From Streptomyces sp. RPT161 (lineage in GTDB: Bacteria; Actinomycetota; Actinomycetes; Streptomycetales; Streptomycetaceae), in NCBI RefSeq assembly GCF_027533845.1, contig NZ_JAPZVN010000008.1, forward strand, positions 124,001 through 188,000: a stretch of 64,000 nucleotides of DNA. The letters are read 5' to 3'. The position numbers and the translations under genes were made by a program. This document shows, in pieces, positions 19,627 to 28,202 of this stretch. The notes beneath the pieces were generated by a model. That model had not been told where the DNA came from. It saw nothing but the letters and a program-made list of their open reading frames with translations, and did no database searches. Each line of letters starts with the position of its first letter. Position 1 is the first letter of the stretch.

Positions 19627-20450
19627 CGCCCCTCCCACTTCGGGGGGCGCTTGCCGGTGAACGCGGCGTGGAACTCGGCGTAGTCGGCGCTGGTCATCAG
19701 CAACGCCTGGGCGGCGGCGTCCATTTCCACGGCGGCGCCCAGCGGCATGTCCAGTTCGGCGGTCAGCAGGGCCTTGGTCTGGCGGTAGGCGAGCGCCGGG
19801 CCGTCGGCGAGCCGGCGGGCGAGCGCGGCCGACGCCGTCGCGGCCTGCCCGTCCTCGGCCAACTCGCTGACCAGGCCGATGCGTTCGGCCTCGGCGGCGT
19901 ACACCGGTTCGCCCAGCATCAGCAGCCGGGTGGCGTGGCCGAGCCCGACCACCCTGGGCAGCAGGTAGGCGGCGCCCATGTCGGCCCCGGCCAGGCCGAC
20001 CTTGGTGAACAGGAAGGCGAACCGCGCCGAGCGCTCCACGATCCGGAAGTCGCAGGCCAGCGCCAGTACCGCGCCCGCTCCGGCGGCCACCCCGTGGACG
20101 GCGGCGATCACGGGAAACGGGCACTCGCGCAGCGCCCGTACCACCTGGCCGGTCATCCGGTTGAACTCCAGCAGTTCACCGGCGCCCATGGCCAGGGTGG
20201 CGCCGATGATCTCGTCCACGTCGCCGCCGGAGCAGAAGCCACGCCCTTCGCCGCCGAGCACCAGCACCCGGGTCCGGCCGTCCTGGGCGAGTTCGGGGAG
20301 CAGGTCGCGCAGGTCGGCGTAGGCGCCGAAGGTCAGGGCGTTGAGCCGGTCGGGGCGGTCGAGGGTGACGGTGGTGACGCCGTCGGCTCGCTCCACTCTC
20401 AGATGGCGCCATTCCTCGGTGATCGTCGCGGAGCCTCGCATCGGGCTCAT
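19623..20450 (-). CDS. Enoyl-CoA hydratase/isomerase family protein
   Basis: Crotonase-fold protein (275 aa). The oxyanion-hole segments are GGEGRGFCSGGD (about residue 65) and AAVHGVAAGAGAVLALACDF (about 115-135), followed by FTKVGLAGADMGAAYLLPR. ATG 20450 has AAGGAGG seven bases upstream. Its stop overlaps the start of the monooxygenase/reductase, so it is the first gene of that operon. It probably hydrates the ring-reduced 2-aminobenzoyl-CoA-derived intermediate on the route to beta-oxidation; the precise step is inferred from analogy with the Aromatoleum/Azoarcus pathway. Confidence 0.87.
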   Translation of the reverse strand: MSPMRGSATITEEWRHLRVERADGVTTVTLDRPDRLNALTFGAYADLRDLLPELAQDGRTRVLVLGGEGRGFCSGGDVDEIIGATLAMGAGELLEFNRMTGQVVRALRECPFPVIAAVHGVAAGAGAVLALACDFRIVERSARFAFLFTKVGLAGADMGAAYLLPRVVGLGHATRLLMLGEPVYAAEAERIGLVSELAEDGQAATASAALARRLADGPALAYRQTKALLTAELDMPLGAAVEMDAAAQALLMTSADYAEFHAAFTGKRPPKWEGR

Positions 20451-20513
20451 GGCACGGCCTCCTTCGCGATGGGGAGGGCGGACGGACGCTCGCGGTCCGA
20501 AGTTATCACCGCT

Positions 20514-20531
20514 TCGTGACCGCCGTCACGA
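20514..20531. promoter_or_regulatory. Inverted repeat in the hydratase promoter region
   Basis: TCGTGAC-CGCC-GTCACGA, 7-bp perfect arms, about 65 bases upstream of the hydratase start and 23 bases short of the truncated permease end. A candidate operator for the PaaX-like regulator, though no second copy was found at the ligase promoter. Confidence 0.35.
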
Positions 20532-20553
20532 GTACGACATAGAATCCGTTCGG

Positions 20554-21644
20554 CTATCCGGTCCCGGCCAGCCGGGGCAGCAGCGGGCTGACCGGATAGA
20601 GCGGCACCGCGAACGAACGCCGCAGATCGGGTCGGCGCAGCCGCAGCACGATCACGCAGACGTTGACCACGGCCGTGATCGCCAAGGTGCCGATGGTGGT
20701 CAGACCGACCGTCACCGCCAGCGGAACGACCGCCGCCAGCACGGCGACCAGCGCCGCGACGATCCAGGTGTTGGCCACCGGGGTGGCGGTCCTCGGCGAG
20801 ACGTGTTCGAAGACCCGCGCCACCAGGCCGTCCCGGGACATCGCCAGCAGGATGCGGGTCTGCCCGTACAGCACGGTGAGCACCACGGAGGCGATCGCCA
20901 CCACGGCGCCGAAGGCGATGACCGAACCGCCCGCGGTGGATCCGGTGGCCCGGTCGACGATGGCGGCGAGCGAGGCGGCCGCGGTGATGCCGCCGAGACC
21001 GTGCGGCGCGAACGGGGTGAAGTGCCCGGCGTCGAAAGCGGTGAACGCGATGACGCAGAAGACCACCAGCACCGCGATCTTGGTCACCGCATGGCCGCGG
21101 TGGCCCGTGCGCTCTCCCGCACCCCGCGCACCAGCAGCAGCGCGGCCAGCACGATGACCGCGACGGCGGGCACGTTGACCACTCCGCCGCTGCCGGGGGC
21201 GGCGGCGAGCGCGGCCGGGAGGTGCCAGCCGAACAGGCCGCCGACCAGTTCGTCCAGGTACTGCCCCCAGCCCACCGCGACAGCTGAGACCGACACCCCG
21301 TACTCCAGCAGCAGGCACCAGCCGACCAGGAAGGCGGCCAACTCCCCCAGCGTGGCGTAGGCGTAGGGGTACGAGCTGCCGGAGACCGGGATGGCGCCGC
21401 CCAGTTCGGCGAAGGAGAACGCGGTGAACACGCAGGTGACCGCGGCCAGCGCGAAGGAGATCACCACCGCGAGACCGGCCTTGGGCACGGTGTCGGACAG
21501 CACCACGAAGATGCCGGTGCCGACGATCGCCCCGACGCCGAAGCACACCAGCTGGAACAGGCCCATGGTGCGCCGCAGCCCGTGCCCCTCCAGGTCCGCG
21601 CCGGACTCGGCGACCAGCACTTCCGGTGACTTGACACGGGGCAT
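20554..21644 (-). pseudogene. APC-family amino acid permease, frameshifted and truncated
   Basis: Reading starts at ATG 21644 and gives a normal amino acid permease N-terminus (GLFQLVCFGVGAIVGTGIF, then ELGGAIPVSGSSYPYAY) until RESARATAAM, where a TGA follows at 21084. The next frame continues the family sequence directly (VTKIAVLVVFCVIAFTAF) to a stop at 20554. The break at about 21088-21092 fits loss of one G from ATGGCGGTG. The protein then ends at VPLYPVSPLL, short of the last two membrane segments of the fold. Two lesions suggest real decay, though the frameshift alone could be a sequencing error. It lies 3' of arcB and may once have been an arginine/ornithine transporter. Confidence 0.78.
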
Positions 21645-21647
21645 GGA

Positions 21648-21691
21648 CAGATGTCGTGAACCGCGGCGCCCGCCGCGGTTCACGACATCTG
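21648..21691 (-). terminator. 21-bp perfect inverted repeat after arcB, abutting the permease start
   Basis: Positions 21648-21668 pair perfectly with 21671-21691 (left arm begins CAGATGTCGTGAACCGCGG). It begins 12 bases past the arcB stop and ends three bases before the permease ATG, leaving no room for a ribosome-binding site. Best read as the arc operon terminator. Confidence 0.75.
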
Positions 21692-21703
21692 CCTGACGCT
21701 CGG

Positions 21704-22702
21704 TCAGCCGAGCGTGGCCACCAGCACCGCCTTGATGGTGTGCATCCGGTTCTCCGCCTGGTCGAAGACGACCGAGTGCTCCGACTCGAAGACCTCGTCG
21801 GTGACTTCGAGCGAGTCCAACCCGTACTGCTCGTTGATCTCCCGGCCGACCGCCGTGCCCAGGTCGTGGAAGGCGGGCAGGCAGTGCATGAACTTCACGT
21901 CCGGGTTCCCGGTGGCCCGCAGCACGTCCATGGTGACCGCGTAGCGGCCGAGCAGCGCTATCCGCTCGTCCCACATCTCCTTTGGCTCGCCCATCGACAC
22001 CCAGACGTCGGTGTGCACGTAGTCGACGCCGCGCACTCCTTCCGTCACGTCCTCGGTAAGCGTGACCCGGCCGCCGGTGCGCTCGGCGAGGCGGCGGGCC
22101 GCGGCGACCACCGACTCGCCGGGCCACAGGATCCTCGGGCCGACGATGCGCACGTCCATGCCGAGCAACGCACCCGTTGTCAGCAGCGAGTTGCCCATGT
22201 TGTAGCGGGCGTCGCCGAGGTAGGCGTAGGCGATCTCGTTCAGCGGCTTGGCGCTGTGCTCGGTCATGGTGAGCACGTCGGCGAGCATCTGCGTCGGATG
22301 CCACTCGTCGGTGAGCCCGTTCCAAACGGGGACGCCCGCGTGGGCCGCGAGCTCCTCGACGATCTCCTGGGCGTGGCCGCGGTACTCGATGCCGTCGAAC
22401 ATCCGGCCGAGCACCCGGGCGGTGTCCTTGACCGACTCCTTGTGGCCGATCTGCGAGCTGGCCGGGTCGAGGTAGGTGGTCCGCGCGCCCTGGTCGGCGG
22501 CGGCGATCTCGAAGGAGCACCGCGTGCGGGTCGAGGTCTTCTCGAAGATCAGCGCGATGTTCCTGCCGCGCAGCCGCTGCTCCTCGGTGCCCGACCGCTT
22601 CGCGGCCTTCAGCCGCGCGGCCAGCTCCACCAGGTGGCGGAACTCCTCGGCCGAGAAGTCCAGCTCCTTGAGGAAGTGGCGGCCGGTGAGGTCGATGGCC
22701 AT
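21704..22702 (-). CDS. arcB: Ornithine carbamoyltransferase, catabolic type
   Basis: Ornithine carbamoyltransferase (332 aa). The carbamoyl-phosphate loop is [13 protein letters not shown] (about residues 53-65), with HPTQ near 135 and the ornithine/SMG loop DVWVSMGEP near 225; HCLP is near 262. In the arginine deiminase pathway it splits citrulline to ornithine and carbamoyl phosphate. ATG 22702 is preceded by AGGAG eight bases upstream; an in-frame earlier start at 22735 has none. It follows arcA by 119 bases, and this pairing points to the catabolic rather than biosynthetic enzyme. No carbamate kinase gene (arcC) is in the window. Confidence 0.92.
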   Translation of the reverse strand: MAIDLTGRHFLKELDFSAEEFRHLVELAARLKAAKRSGTEEQRLRGRNIALIFEKTSTRTRCSFEIAAADQGARTTYLDPASSQIGHKESVKDTARVLGRMFDGIEYRGHAQEIVEELAAHAGVPVWNGLTDEWHPTQMLADVLTMTEHSAKPLNEIAYAYLGDARYNMGNSLLTTGALLGMDVRIVGPRILWPGESVVAAARRLAERTGGRVTLTEDVTEGVRGVDYVHTDVWVSMGEPKEMWDERIALLGRYAVTMDVLRATGNPDVKFMHCLPAFHDLGTAVGREINEQYGLDSLEVTDEVFESEHSVVFDQAENRMHTIKAVLVATLG

Positions 22703-22744
22703 GACGGGTGCTCCTAGGTGGGGCGGCAGCGACACCGGAAGTGT

Positions 22745-22760
22745 ATACGATTAATCGCAT
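22745..22760. promoter_or_regulatory. 16-bp near-palindrome upstream of arcB
   Basis: ATACGATTAATCGCAT is palindromic except for one pair and has a perfect CGATTAATCG centre, AT-rich against its surroundings, 43 bases before arcB. It may be an ArgR-type or FNR/Crp-type operator; assignment is uncertain. Confidence 0.35.
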
Positions 22761-22802
22761 CCTTATGCGGCGGCCCGCTCGCGTCGGCCACCGGCATCAT
22801 CG

Positions 22803-22820
22803 CCCGCCGCCGGCGGCGGG
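22803..22820 (-). terminator. 18-bp palindrome after arcA
   Basis: CCCGCCGCCGGCGGCGGG directly follows the arcA stop. It may attenuate transcription into arcB. It has no loop and no T tract. Confidence 0.4.
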
Positions 22821-22821
22821 G

Positions 22822-24045
22822 CTAGACCGGGTCGCGCTCGATCGGGCAGCTCATACAGCGCGGGCCTCCCCTGCCCCGGCCCAGCTCGCTGCCCGGGATG
22901 GTGATCACCTCGATGCCGTTCTTGCGCAGGAAGGTGTTGGTGGTGGCGTTGCGCTCGTAGGCGATGACCACGCCCGGTTCGATGGCCAGCACGTTGCAGC
23001 CGTCGTCCCACTGTTCGCGCTGCGCCGAGTGCACGTCCTGGGTGGCGGTCAGCACCCTGATGTCGTCCAGGCCGAGGGCCGCCGCGATCGCCCGGTGCAT
23101 GTGCTCCGGCGGATGGTCGGTGACCTTCAGCTCCCCCTCGCCCGCGCCGGGCTCGATGGTGTACGAACGCAGCATCCCCAGGCCCGCGTACTTGCTGAAG
23201 GTATCGCCGTCGACCATCGTCATCACGGTGTCGAGGTGCATGAACGCACGTCTCTTGGGCATGTCCAGGGCGACAATGGTACGGGCGGAGCCCGCCGCGA
23301 ACAGTCCGCGCGCCAGCATCTCCACCGCCTGCGGGGTGGTGCGCTCGCTCATCCCGATCAGCACCGCGCCCTTGCCGATCACCAGCACGTCACCGCCCTC
23401 AATAGTGGACGGATAGGCCGACTGCCCCGCCGACCACACATGGAACAGGCCGCCCGCGAACATCGGGTGGTACCGGTAGATCGCCTCGAAGTGCACCGTC
23501 TCCCGCCAACGGGCGGGCCAGCGCATGGCGTTGATGCTCACCCCGTCGTACACCCACGCCGAGCTGTCCCGGGTGAAGATGTGGTTGGGCAGCGGGGCGA
23601 GCAGGAAGTCGTCCGGCTCCATCACATGGAAGCGCACCGAGGTGGGCTCGGCGTGCCCTTCCAGGAACTCGCGTTTGGTCATCCCCCCGACCAGCGCCTC
23701 GACCAGGTCCGCCACCGGCATGTCGGCGAAGGCCGCCCGCAGGTGATCGGTGGCCAGCGGCCCGAACTCCTTCTCGTCGAAGACCCGGTCCAGGACGAGT
23801 CGGCGAGCCTCGGGCACCAGCAGCGTCTCACGCAGCAGGTCGCCGAAGAGATGGACCTCCACGCCGCGGTCCCGCAGTATGTCGGCGAAGCCGTCGTGCT
23901 CGGCGCGCGCCCTGCGCACCCAGAGCACGTCATCGAACAGCAGCGCGTCCTTGTTGGACGGGGTCAGCCGCTTCAGCTCCAGATCCGGGCGGTGCAGGAT
24001 GACGCGGCGCAGCCGCCCGGCCTCGGAATCCACATGGAAGCCCAT
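22822..24045 (-). CDS. arcA: Arginine deiminase
   Basis: Arginine deiminase (407 aa), converting arginine to citrulline and ammonia. Catalytic features seen are FTRDSSAWV (about residue 160), [16 protein letters not shown] (about 215), the His in [12 protein letters not shown] (about 270), and the nucleophile Cys in [12 protein letters not shown] at the C-terminus. ATG 24045 follows GGAAGG; an upstream in-frame ATG at 24081 would add 12 atypical residues. With arcB it supplies the first two steps of the ATP-yielding ADI pathway, used in low oxygen or at low pH in many bacteria. Confidence 0.94.
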   Translation of the reverse strand: MGFHVDSEAGRLRRVILHRPDLELKRLTPSNKDALLFDDVLWVRRARAEHDGFADILRDRGVEVHLFGDLLRETLLVPEARRLVLDRVFDEKEFGPLATDHLRAAFADMPVADLVEALVGGMTKREFLEGHAEPTSVRFHVMEPDDFLLAPLPNHIFTRDSSAWVYDGVSINAMRWPARWRETVHFEAIYRYHPMFAGGLFHVWSAGQSAYPSTIEGGDVLVIGKGAVLIGMSERTTPQAVEMLARGLFAAGSARTIVALDMPKRRAFMHLDTVMTMVDGDTFSKYAGLGMLRSYTIEPGAGEGELKVTDHPPEHMHRAIAAALGLDDIRVLTATQDVHSAQREQWDDGCNVLAIEPGVVIAYERNATTNTFLRKNGIEVITIPGSELGRGRGGPRCMSCPIERDPV

Positions 24046-24117
24046 GGAAGAACCTTCCCACGCCGGGCGCGGGCACCCCACCCCGCACGCGCGCCCCAGC
24101 GCCAGGCGGCCGGAACG

Positions 24118-26691
24118 CTACAGCCGTGGATCGACCGGTTCCGACTCCAGCGCGAGCACCGCGAAGACCGCCTCGTGCACCCGCCACAGCGGTTCGCCCG
24201 CCGCCAGCCGGTCCAGTGCCTCCAGCCCCAGCGCGTACTCGCGCAGCGCGAGCGAGCGCTTGTGGCCCAGGGAGCGCGCACGCAGCCGGGCCAGGTTGTC
24301 GGGTCGGGTGTACTCCGGGCCGTAGACGATCCTCAGGTACTCCCGGCCACGGCACTTGACGCCCGGCTGCACCAGTCCCTTCGGTCCGCGCACGCACGCC
24401 TGGAGCGGCTTGACCACCATGCCCTCGCCACCCTCGGCGGTCAGTTCCAGCCACCACCGGATGCCGTCGGCGACCGACGTCTCGTCCTCGGTGTCGACGA
24501 CCAGACGGCGGGTGGCGGCGAGCAGGCCGCTCGGGTCATGGGCGACCAGCCGGTCGATCAGGGCGAGCTGTTCGTCGTGCGGCAGCGTGGCCAGGCTGCG
24601 GCCCTCGACCGCCAGCAGCTGGAAGGGGGCGAGCCGCACCCCGTCCAGGCCCTCGGTCGGCCAGCAGTGGCGGCGGTAGGCGTCGGTGAACGCGACGGCG
24701 TCCGCGGCCCGCTCGCCCTGCCGGGCCAGCAGCTCCGCGACGTCGGCGCCGTTTTCCAGCGCCTGCCGCAAAGCGGCCAAGGCGGCGGGGAGGACCGCCC
24801 GGGACGCGGCGCCCACCGCCGCGTACTGCTGGCGCAGCAGCCCGGACGCCTTCAGCGACCACGGCAGCAACTCGGCGTCCAGCAGCAGCCAGTCGGTGCC
24901 CAGCTCGCCCCACAGCCCCGCGCCCCCGACGCTGTCCCGCAGCCGGTCCAGCACCCGCTCGGTCATGCCCGGGTCGGTGAAGAACGGGCGGCCGGTACGG
25001 GTGTAGAGCGCACCGGTCTGCTCGCCGCCGGTGCCGAAGCGCTTGCGGGCGGTCTCGGCGTCCCGGCACACCAAGGCCACCGCGCGCGAGCCCATGTGCT
25101 TCTCCTCGCACACCACCCGGCCGACGCCGTCCGCGCGGTAGGCGGCGAAGGCGTCCTGCGGATGTTCCAGATAGCCGTCCCGCCGCGAGGTCGCGCAGGG
25201 GGCCATGGTCGGCGGCAGATAGGGCAGCAGCCGCGGGTCGACGGCGAAGCGGCTCATGACCTCCAGGGCCGCCGCGGCGTTCTGCTCACGTACCGCGACC
25301 CGGCCGTGCCGGGCGGTCTCGATCACCCGTCGGCCGTGTACGTCGCCCAGGTCCAGGGGACGTCCGTCGTGGCCGCCCGGGGCCTGACCGGCCAGCGGAC
25401 GGACCGGCTCGTACCAGACCCGTTGCGCGGGCACCTCGACCAGTTCGCGCTCCGGCCAGCGCAGCGCCGTGAGCTTGCCGCCGAAGACGCACGCGGTGTC
25501 AAGGCAGATGGTGTTGTTGAGCCAGGTGGCCCGCGGTACGGGCGTGTGCCCGTAGACGACCGCGGCACGGCCCCGGTACTCCTCGGCCCACGGGTAGCGG
25601 ACCGGCAGGCCGTACTCGTCCGTCTCACCGGTGGTGTCGCCGTACATGGCGAACGAGCGGACCCGGCCGGAGGTGCGGCCGTGGTACTTCTCCGGCAGCC
25701 CCGCGTGGCAGACCACCAGGGCACCGCCGTCCAGCACGTAGTGGCTGACCAGTGAGCCGATGAACTCCCGTGCGCGGTCGGGGAACTCCGGCTCCTCCTC
25801 GGTCACCCCGGCCAGCTGCGCGATGGTCTCGGCCAGGCCGTGACCGGGCTTGACCTGGCGTCCCCTGAGGTGGCGGCCCAGCTTGTCCTCGTGGTTGCCG
25901 GTGACGCACAGCGCGTTCCCGGCGGCGACCATGCCCATCACCAGGCGCAGCACACCGGGGCTGTCCGGGCCGCGGTCGACCAGGTCGCCGACGAACACGG
26001 CGGTGCGCCCCAGCGGATGCGCGGCGCCCACCGGCCGTCCCGCCGCGTCGTGGCACAGCTCGTAGCCGAGCCGGTCCAGCAGCTCCGCCAACTCGGCGCG
26101 GCAGCCGTGCACATCGCCGATGATGTCGAACGGACCGGTCAGGTGGCGCAGGTCGTTGAACCGCCGCTCCAGCGTGACCTCGGCCGCCGCCACCTCCTCG
26201 ACGCCGCGCAGCACATGCACCCTCCGAAAGCCCTCGCGCTCCAGCGAGCGCAGCGAGCGGCGCAGTTCGCGCTGGTGGCGGGCGATGACATGGCGGGGCA
26301 TGTCCGCGCGGTCCGGGCGGGTGGCGTTGCGCTCGGCGCACACCTGCTCAGGGACGTCGAGCACGATCGCCATGGGCGGCACATCGTGCTCGCGGGCCAG
26401 CCGGACGAGCTGCGCCCGGTCCTCGGACTGGACGTTGGTGGCGTCGACCACGGTCAGCCGTCCGGCGGCAAGCCGCTTGCCGACGATGTGGTGCAGCACG
26501 TCGAACGCGTCCGCGCTGGCGCTCTGGTCGTTCTCGTCGTCGCTGACCAGGCCGCGGCAGAAGTCGGAGGAGACCACCTCGGTTGGCTTAAAGTGGCGCC
26601 GGGCGAAGGTGGACTTGCCGGAGCCGGTGGCGCCGACCAGCACCACCAGGGACAGGTCGGTGACGGGCAGTGGTACCCGGCGCTCGCTCAT
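24118..26691 (-). CDS. pnkp: Polynucleotide kinase-phosphatase (RNA repair)
   Basis: Bacterial Pnkp (857 aa), an RNA end-healing enzyme. Three domains are seen in order. A 5'-OH polynucleotide kinase (residues 1-170) has P-loop GATGSGKST. A metallophosphoesterase 2',3'-phosphatase (about 185-470) has GDVHG, GDLVDRG and GNHEDK. A C-terminal ligase-like adenylyltransferase domain (about 500-857) has its nucleophile Lys in EEKHMGSRA. Pnkp with Hen1 repairs tRNAs cut by ribotoxins in Clostridium thermocellum and Anabaena (established). ATG 26691 overlaps the hen1 stop as ATGA, so the two are made together. Confidence 0.92.
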   Translation of the reverse strand: MSERRVPLPVTDLSLVVLVGATGSGKSTFARRHFKPTEVVSSDFCRGLVSDDENDQSASADAFDVLHHIVGKRLAAGRLTVVDATNVQSEDRAQLVRLAREHDVPPMAIVLDVPEQVCAERNATRPDRADMPRHVIARHQRELRRSLRSLEREGFRRVHVLRGVEEVAAAEVTLERRFNDLRHLTGPFDIIGDVHGCRAELAELLDRLGYELCHDAAGRPVGAAHPLGRTAVFVGDLVDRGPDSPGVLRLVMGMVAAGNALCVTGNHEDKLGRHLRGRQVKPGHGLAETIAQLAGVTEEEPEFPDRAREFIGSLVSHYVLDGGALVVCHAGLPEKYHGRTSGRVRSFAMYGDTTGETDEYGLPVRYPWAEEYRGRAAVVYGHTPVPRATWLNNTICLDTACVFGGKLTALRWPERELVEVPAQRVWYEPVRPLAGQAPGGHDGRPLDLGDVHGRRVIETARHGRVAVREQNAAAALEVMSRFAVDPRLLPYLPPTMAPCATSRRDGYLEHPQDAFAAYRADGVGRVVCEEKHMGSRAVALVCRDAETARKRFGTGGEQTGALYTRTGRPFFTDPGMTERVLDRLRDSVGGAGLWGELGTDWLLLDAELLPWSLKASGLLRQQYAAVGAASRAVLPAALAALRQALENGADVAELLARQGERAADAVAFTDAYRRHCWPTEGLDGVRLAPFQLLAVEGRSLATLPHDEQLALIDRLVAHDPSGLLAATRRLVVDTEDETSVADGIRWWLELTAEGGEGMVVKPLQACVRGPKGLVQPGVKCRGREYLRIVYGPEYTRPDNLARLRARSLGHKRSLALREYALGLEALDRLAAGEPLWRVHEAVFAVLALESEPVDPRL

Positions 26692-28151
26692 GCGGACGCT
26701 CCCTTCGCGGTGCTCTCGGTCCTGCTGAAGACGGCCGACTGGGTCGGCGGCCCGACCTCGGGGTCGTCCTCGCCCACCGCGCCGAACTCCACGCGGTAGC
26801 CGTACCGTTCGCCGACCTGGTCCGCCCAGCGGCGGAACTCCTCGCGGGTCCACTCGAAGCGGTGGTCCGGATGCCGTACCCGCCCGTCCGGCAGCGTCTC
26901 CCAGCGCACGTTGTACTCGGCGTTGGGCGTGGTGACGATGACGGTGGCGGGCCGGGCGGCACCGAACACCGCGTACTCCAGGGCGGGCAGCCGGGGCGGG
27001 TCCAGGTGCTCGACGACCTCGCTGAGGACGGCCCCGTCGTAGCCCTTCAGCCGCGAGTCGGTGTACGTCAGCGAGCCCTGGAGCAGCCGCACCCGGTCGG
27101 CCTGCCGCTCCGTCATCCGATCAAGGCGCAGCCGCCGCGCGGCGACGGCGAGAGCGCGTACCGACACATCGACACCGACGATCTCGGTGAACGCCGCGTC
27201 CTTGAGCAGCTCGCCCACCAACTGGCCCTGACCGCAACCGAGATCGAGGACCCGGTGGGCGCCGGCGGCGCGCAGTGCGGCGACGATCGCCTCGCGGCGG
27301 CGCACCGCGAGCGGCACCGGGCGCTCCTCGGTGTCCGCGGTCTCGTCCACCGCGTTGTCGATCTCCTCGTCCGCGCTGTCGTCCACGGCGGCGAGCCTGG
27401 CGAGTTCCAGTCGCTCCGTGGCCTGGCGGGTCAGCGACCGGCGGCGGGCCAGATAGCGGGAGGTGATCAGCTTCTGCTCGGGGTGGCCGGCCAGCCAGCC
27501 GTCACCGGCGCGCAGCAGCTTGTCGACCTCGTCCGGCGCGATCCAGTAGTGCTTGGCGTCGTCCAGCACCGGGAGCAGGACGTACAGATGGCGCAGCGCG
27601 TCCGAGAGCCGCTGCCGCCCCTCAAGGGTCAGCGCCACGTACCGCGAGTCGCCCCACTCGGGGAACCGCTCGTCCAGTGCGACGGGTTCGGCGGCCACGG
27701 TCCAGCCGAGCGGCTCAAACAGCGCGTGGACCAGGGCCGCACCGCCCTTGGCGGGCAGCACGGGTATCTCGACCCGCAGCGGCAGCGGCTCGGCGGCGCG
27801 CCGCGGCATGGTGCGGCAGATTCCCTTGAGCGCGGTGGAGAAGACGTTGCCGAGCGCCACGGCGAGCAGCGAAGTCGCCGCGTACGGGCGGTCGTTGACG
27901 TAGTCGGCCAGCGCCACATCGGGGCTGCCGCCACGGCCCTTGCCCTTCGCCCGGCGGGCCAGGGTCACCGGATCGACCTCCAGCAGCAGCGCGGCCGTGC
28001 AACGCCGCTCGGACGCCTCGGGGTAGAAGACGTGCGCGGTGCCGTGCGCGGTGGCGAACGCCTGGGCCCTGGCGGGGTGCTTGTGCAGCAGGAACCCCAG
28101 ATCGGTGGCCGGGGACTTCGCGCTGCCGGTGGTCGACATCGTCAGGAACAC
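26688..28151 (-). CDS. hen1: 3'-terminal RNA ribose 2'-O-methyltransferase Hen1
   Basis: Bacterial Hen1 (487 aa). The N-terminal half (1-240) is the bacterial Hen1 domain needed to cooperate with Pnkp. The C-terminal half is a SAM methyltransferase with VLDLGCGQGQLVGELL (about residue 300) and the Mn2+-binding motifs EVVEHLDPPRL and RHPDHRFEW. It methylates the 2'-OH of the 3' end at a broken RNA, so that after ligation the same site cannot be cut again (known for the family). The GTG start at 28151 gives the usual family opening FLT; the ATG at 28139 is an alternative. It is coupled to pnkp by a 4-base overlap. Confidence 0.92.
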   Translation of the reverse strand: MFLTMSTTGSAKSPATDLGFLLHKHPARAQAFATAHGTAHVFYPEASERRCTAALLLEVDPVTLARRAKGKGRGGSPDVALADYVNDRPYAATSLLAVALGNVFSTALKGICRTMPRRAAEPLPLRVEIPVLPAKGGAALVHALFEPLGWTVAAEPVALDERFPEWGDSRYVALTLEGRQRLSDALRHLYVLLPVLDDAKHYWIAPDEVDKLLRAGDGWLAGHPEQKLITSRYLARRRSLTRQATERLELARLAAVDDSADEEIDNAVDETADTEERPVPLAVRRREAIVAALRAAGAHRVLDLGCGQGQLVGELLKDAAFTEIVGVDVSVRALAVAARRLRLDRMTERQADRVRLLQGSLTYTDSRLKGYDGAVLSEVVEHLDPPRLPALEYAVFGAARPATVIVTTPNAEYNVRWETLPDGRVRHPDHRFEWTREEFRRWADQVGERYGYRVEFGAVGEDDPEVGPPTQSAVFSRTESTAKGASA

Positions 28152-28202
28152 CTGCCCGAGTATGACCCGGTGCGCCCCGGCTGACCAGCGGATTAGCGGG
28201 CG

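Noticed and set aside
22708-25755. Plus-strand open frame of 1015 codons opposite arcA and pnkp
   Set aside because: It mirrors minus-strand genes with clear domains. The translation is Arg/Gly/Ala/His-rich with no domain pattern, as expected of GC-bias shadow frames.
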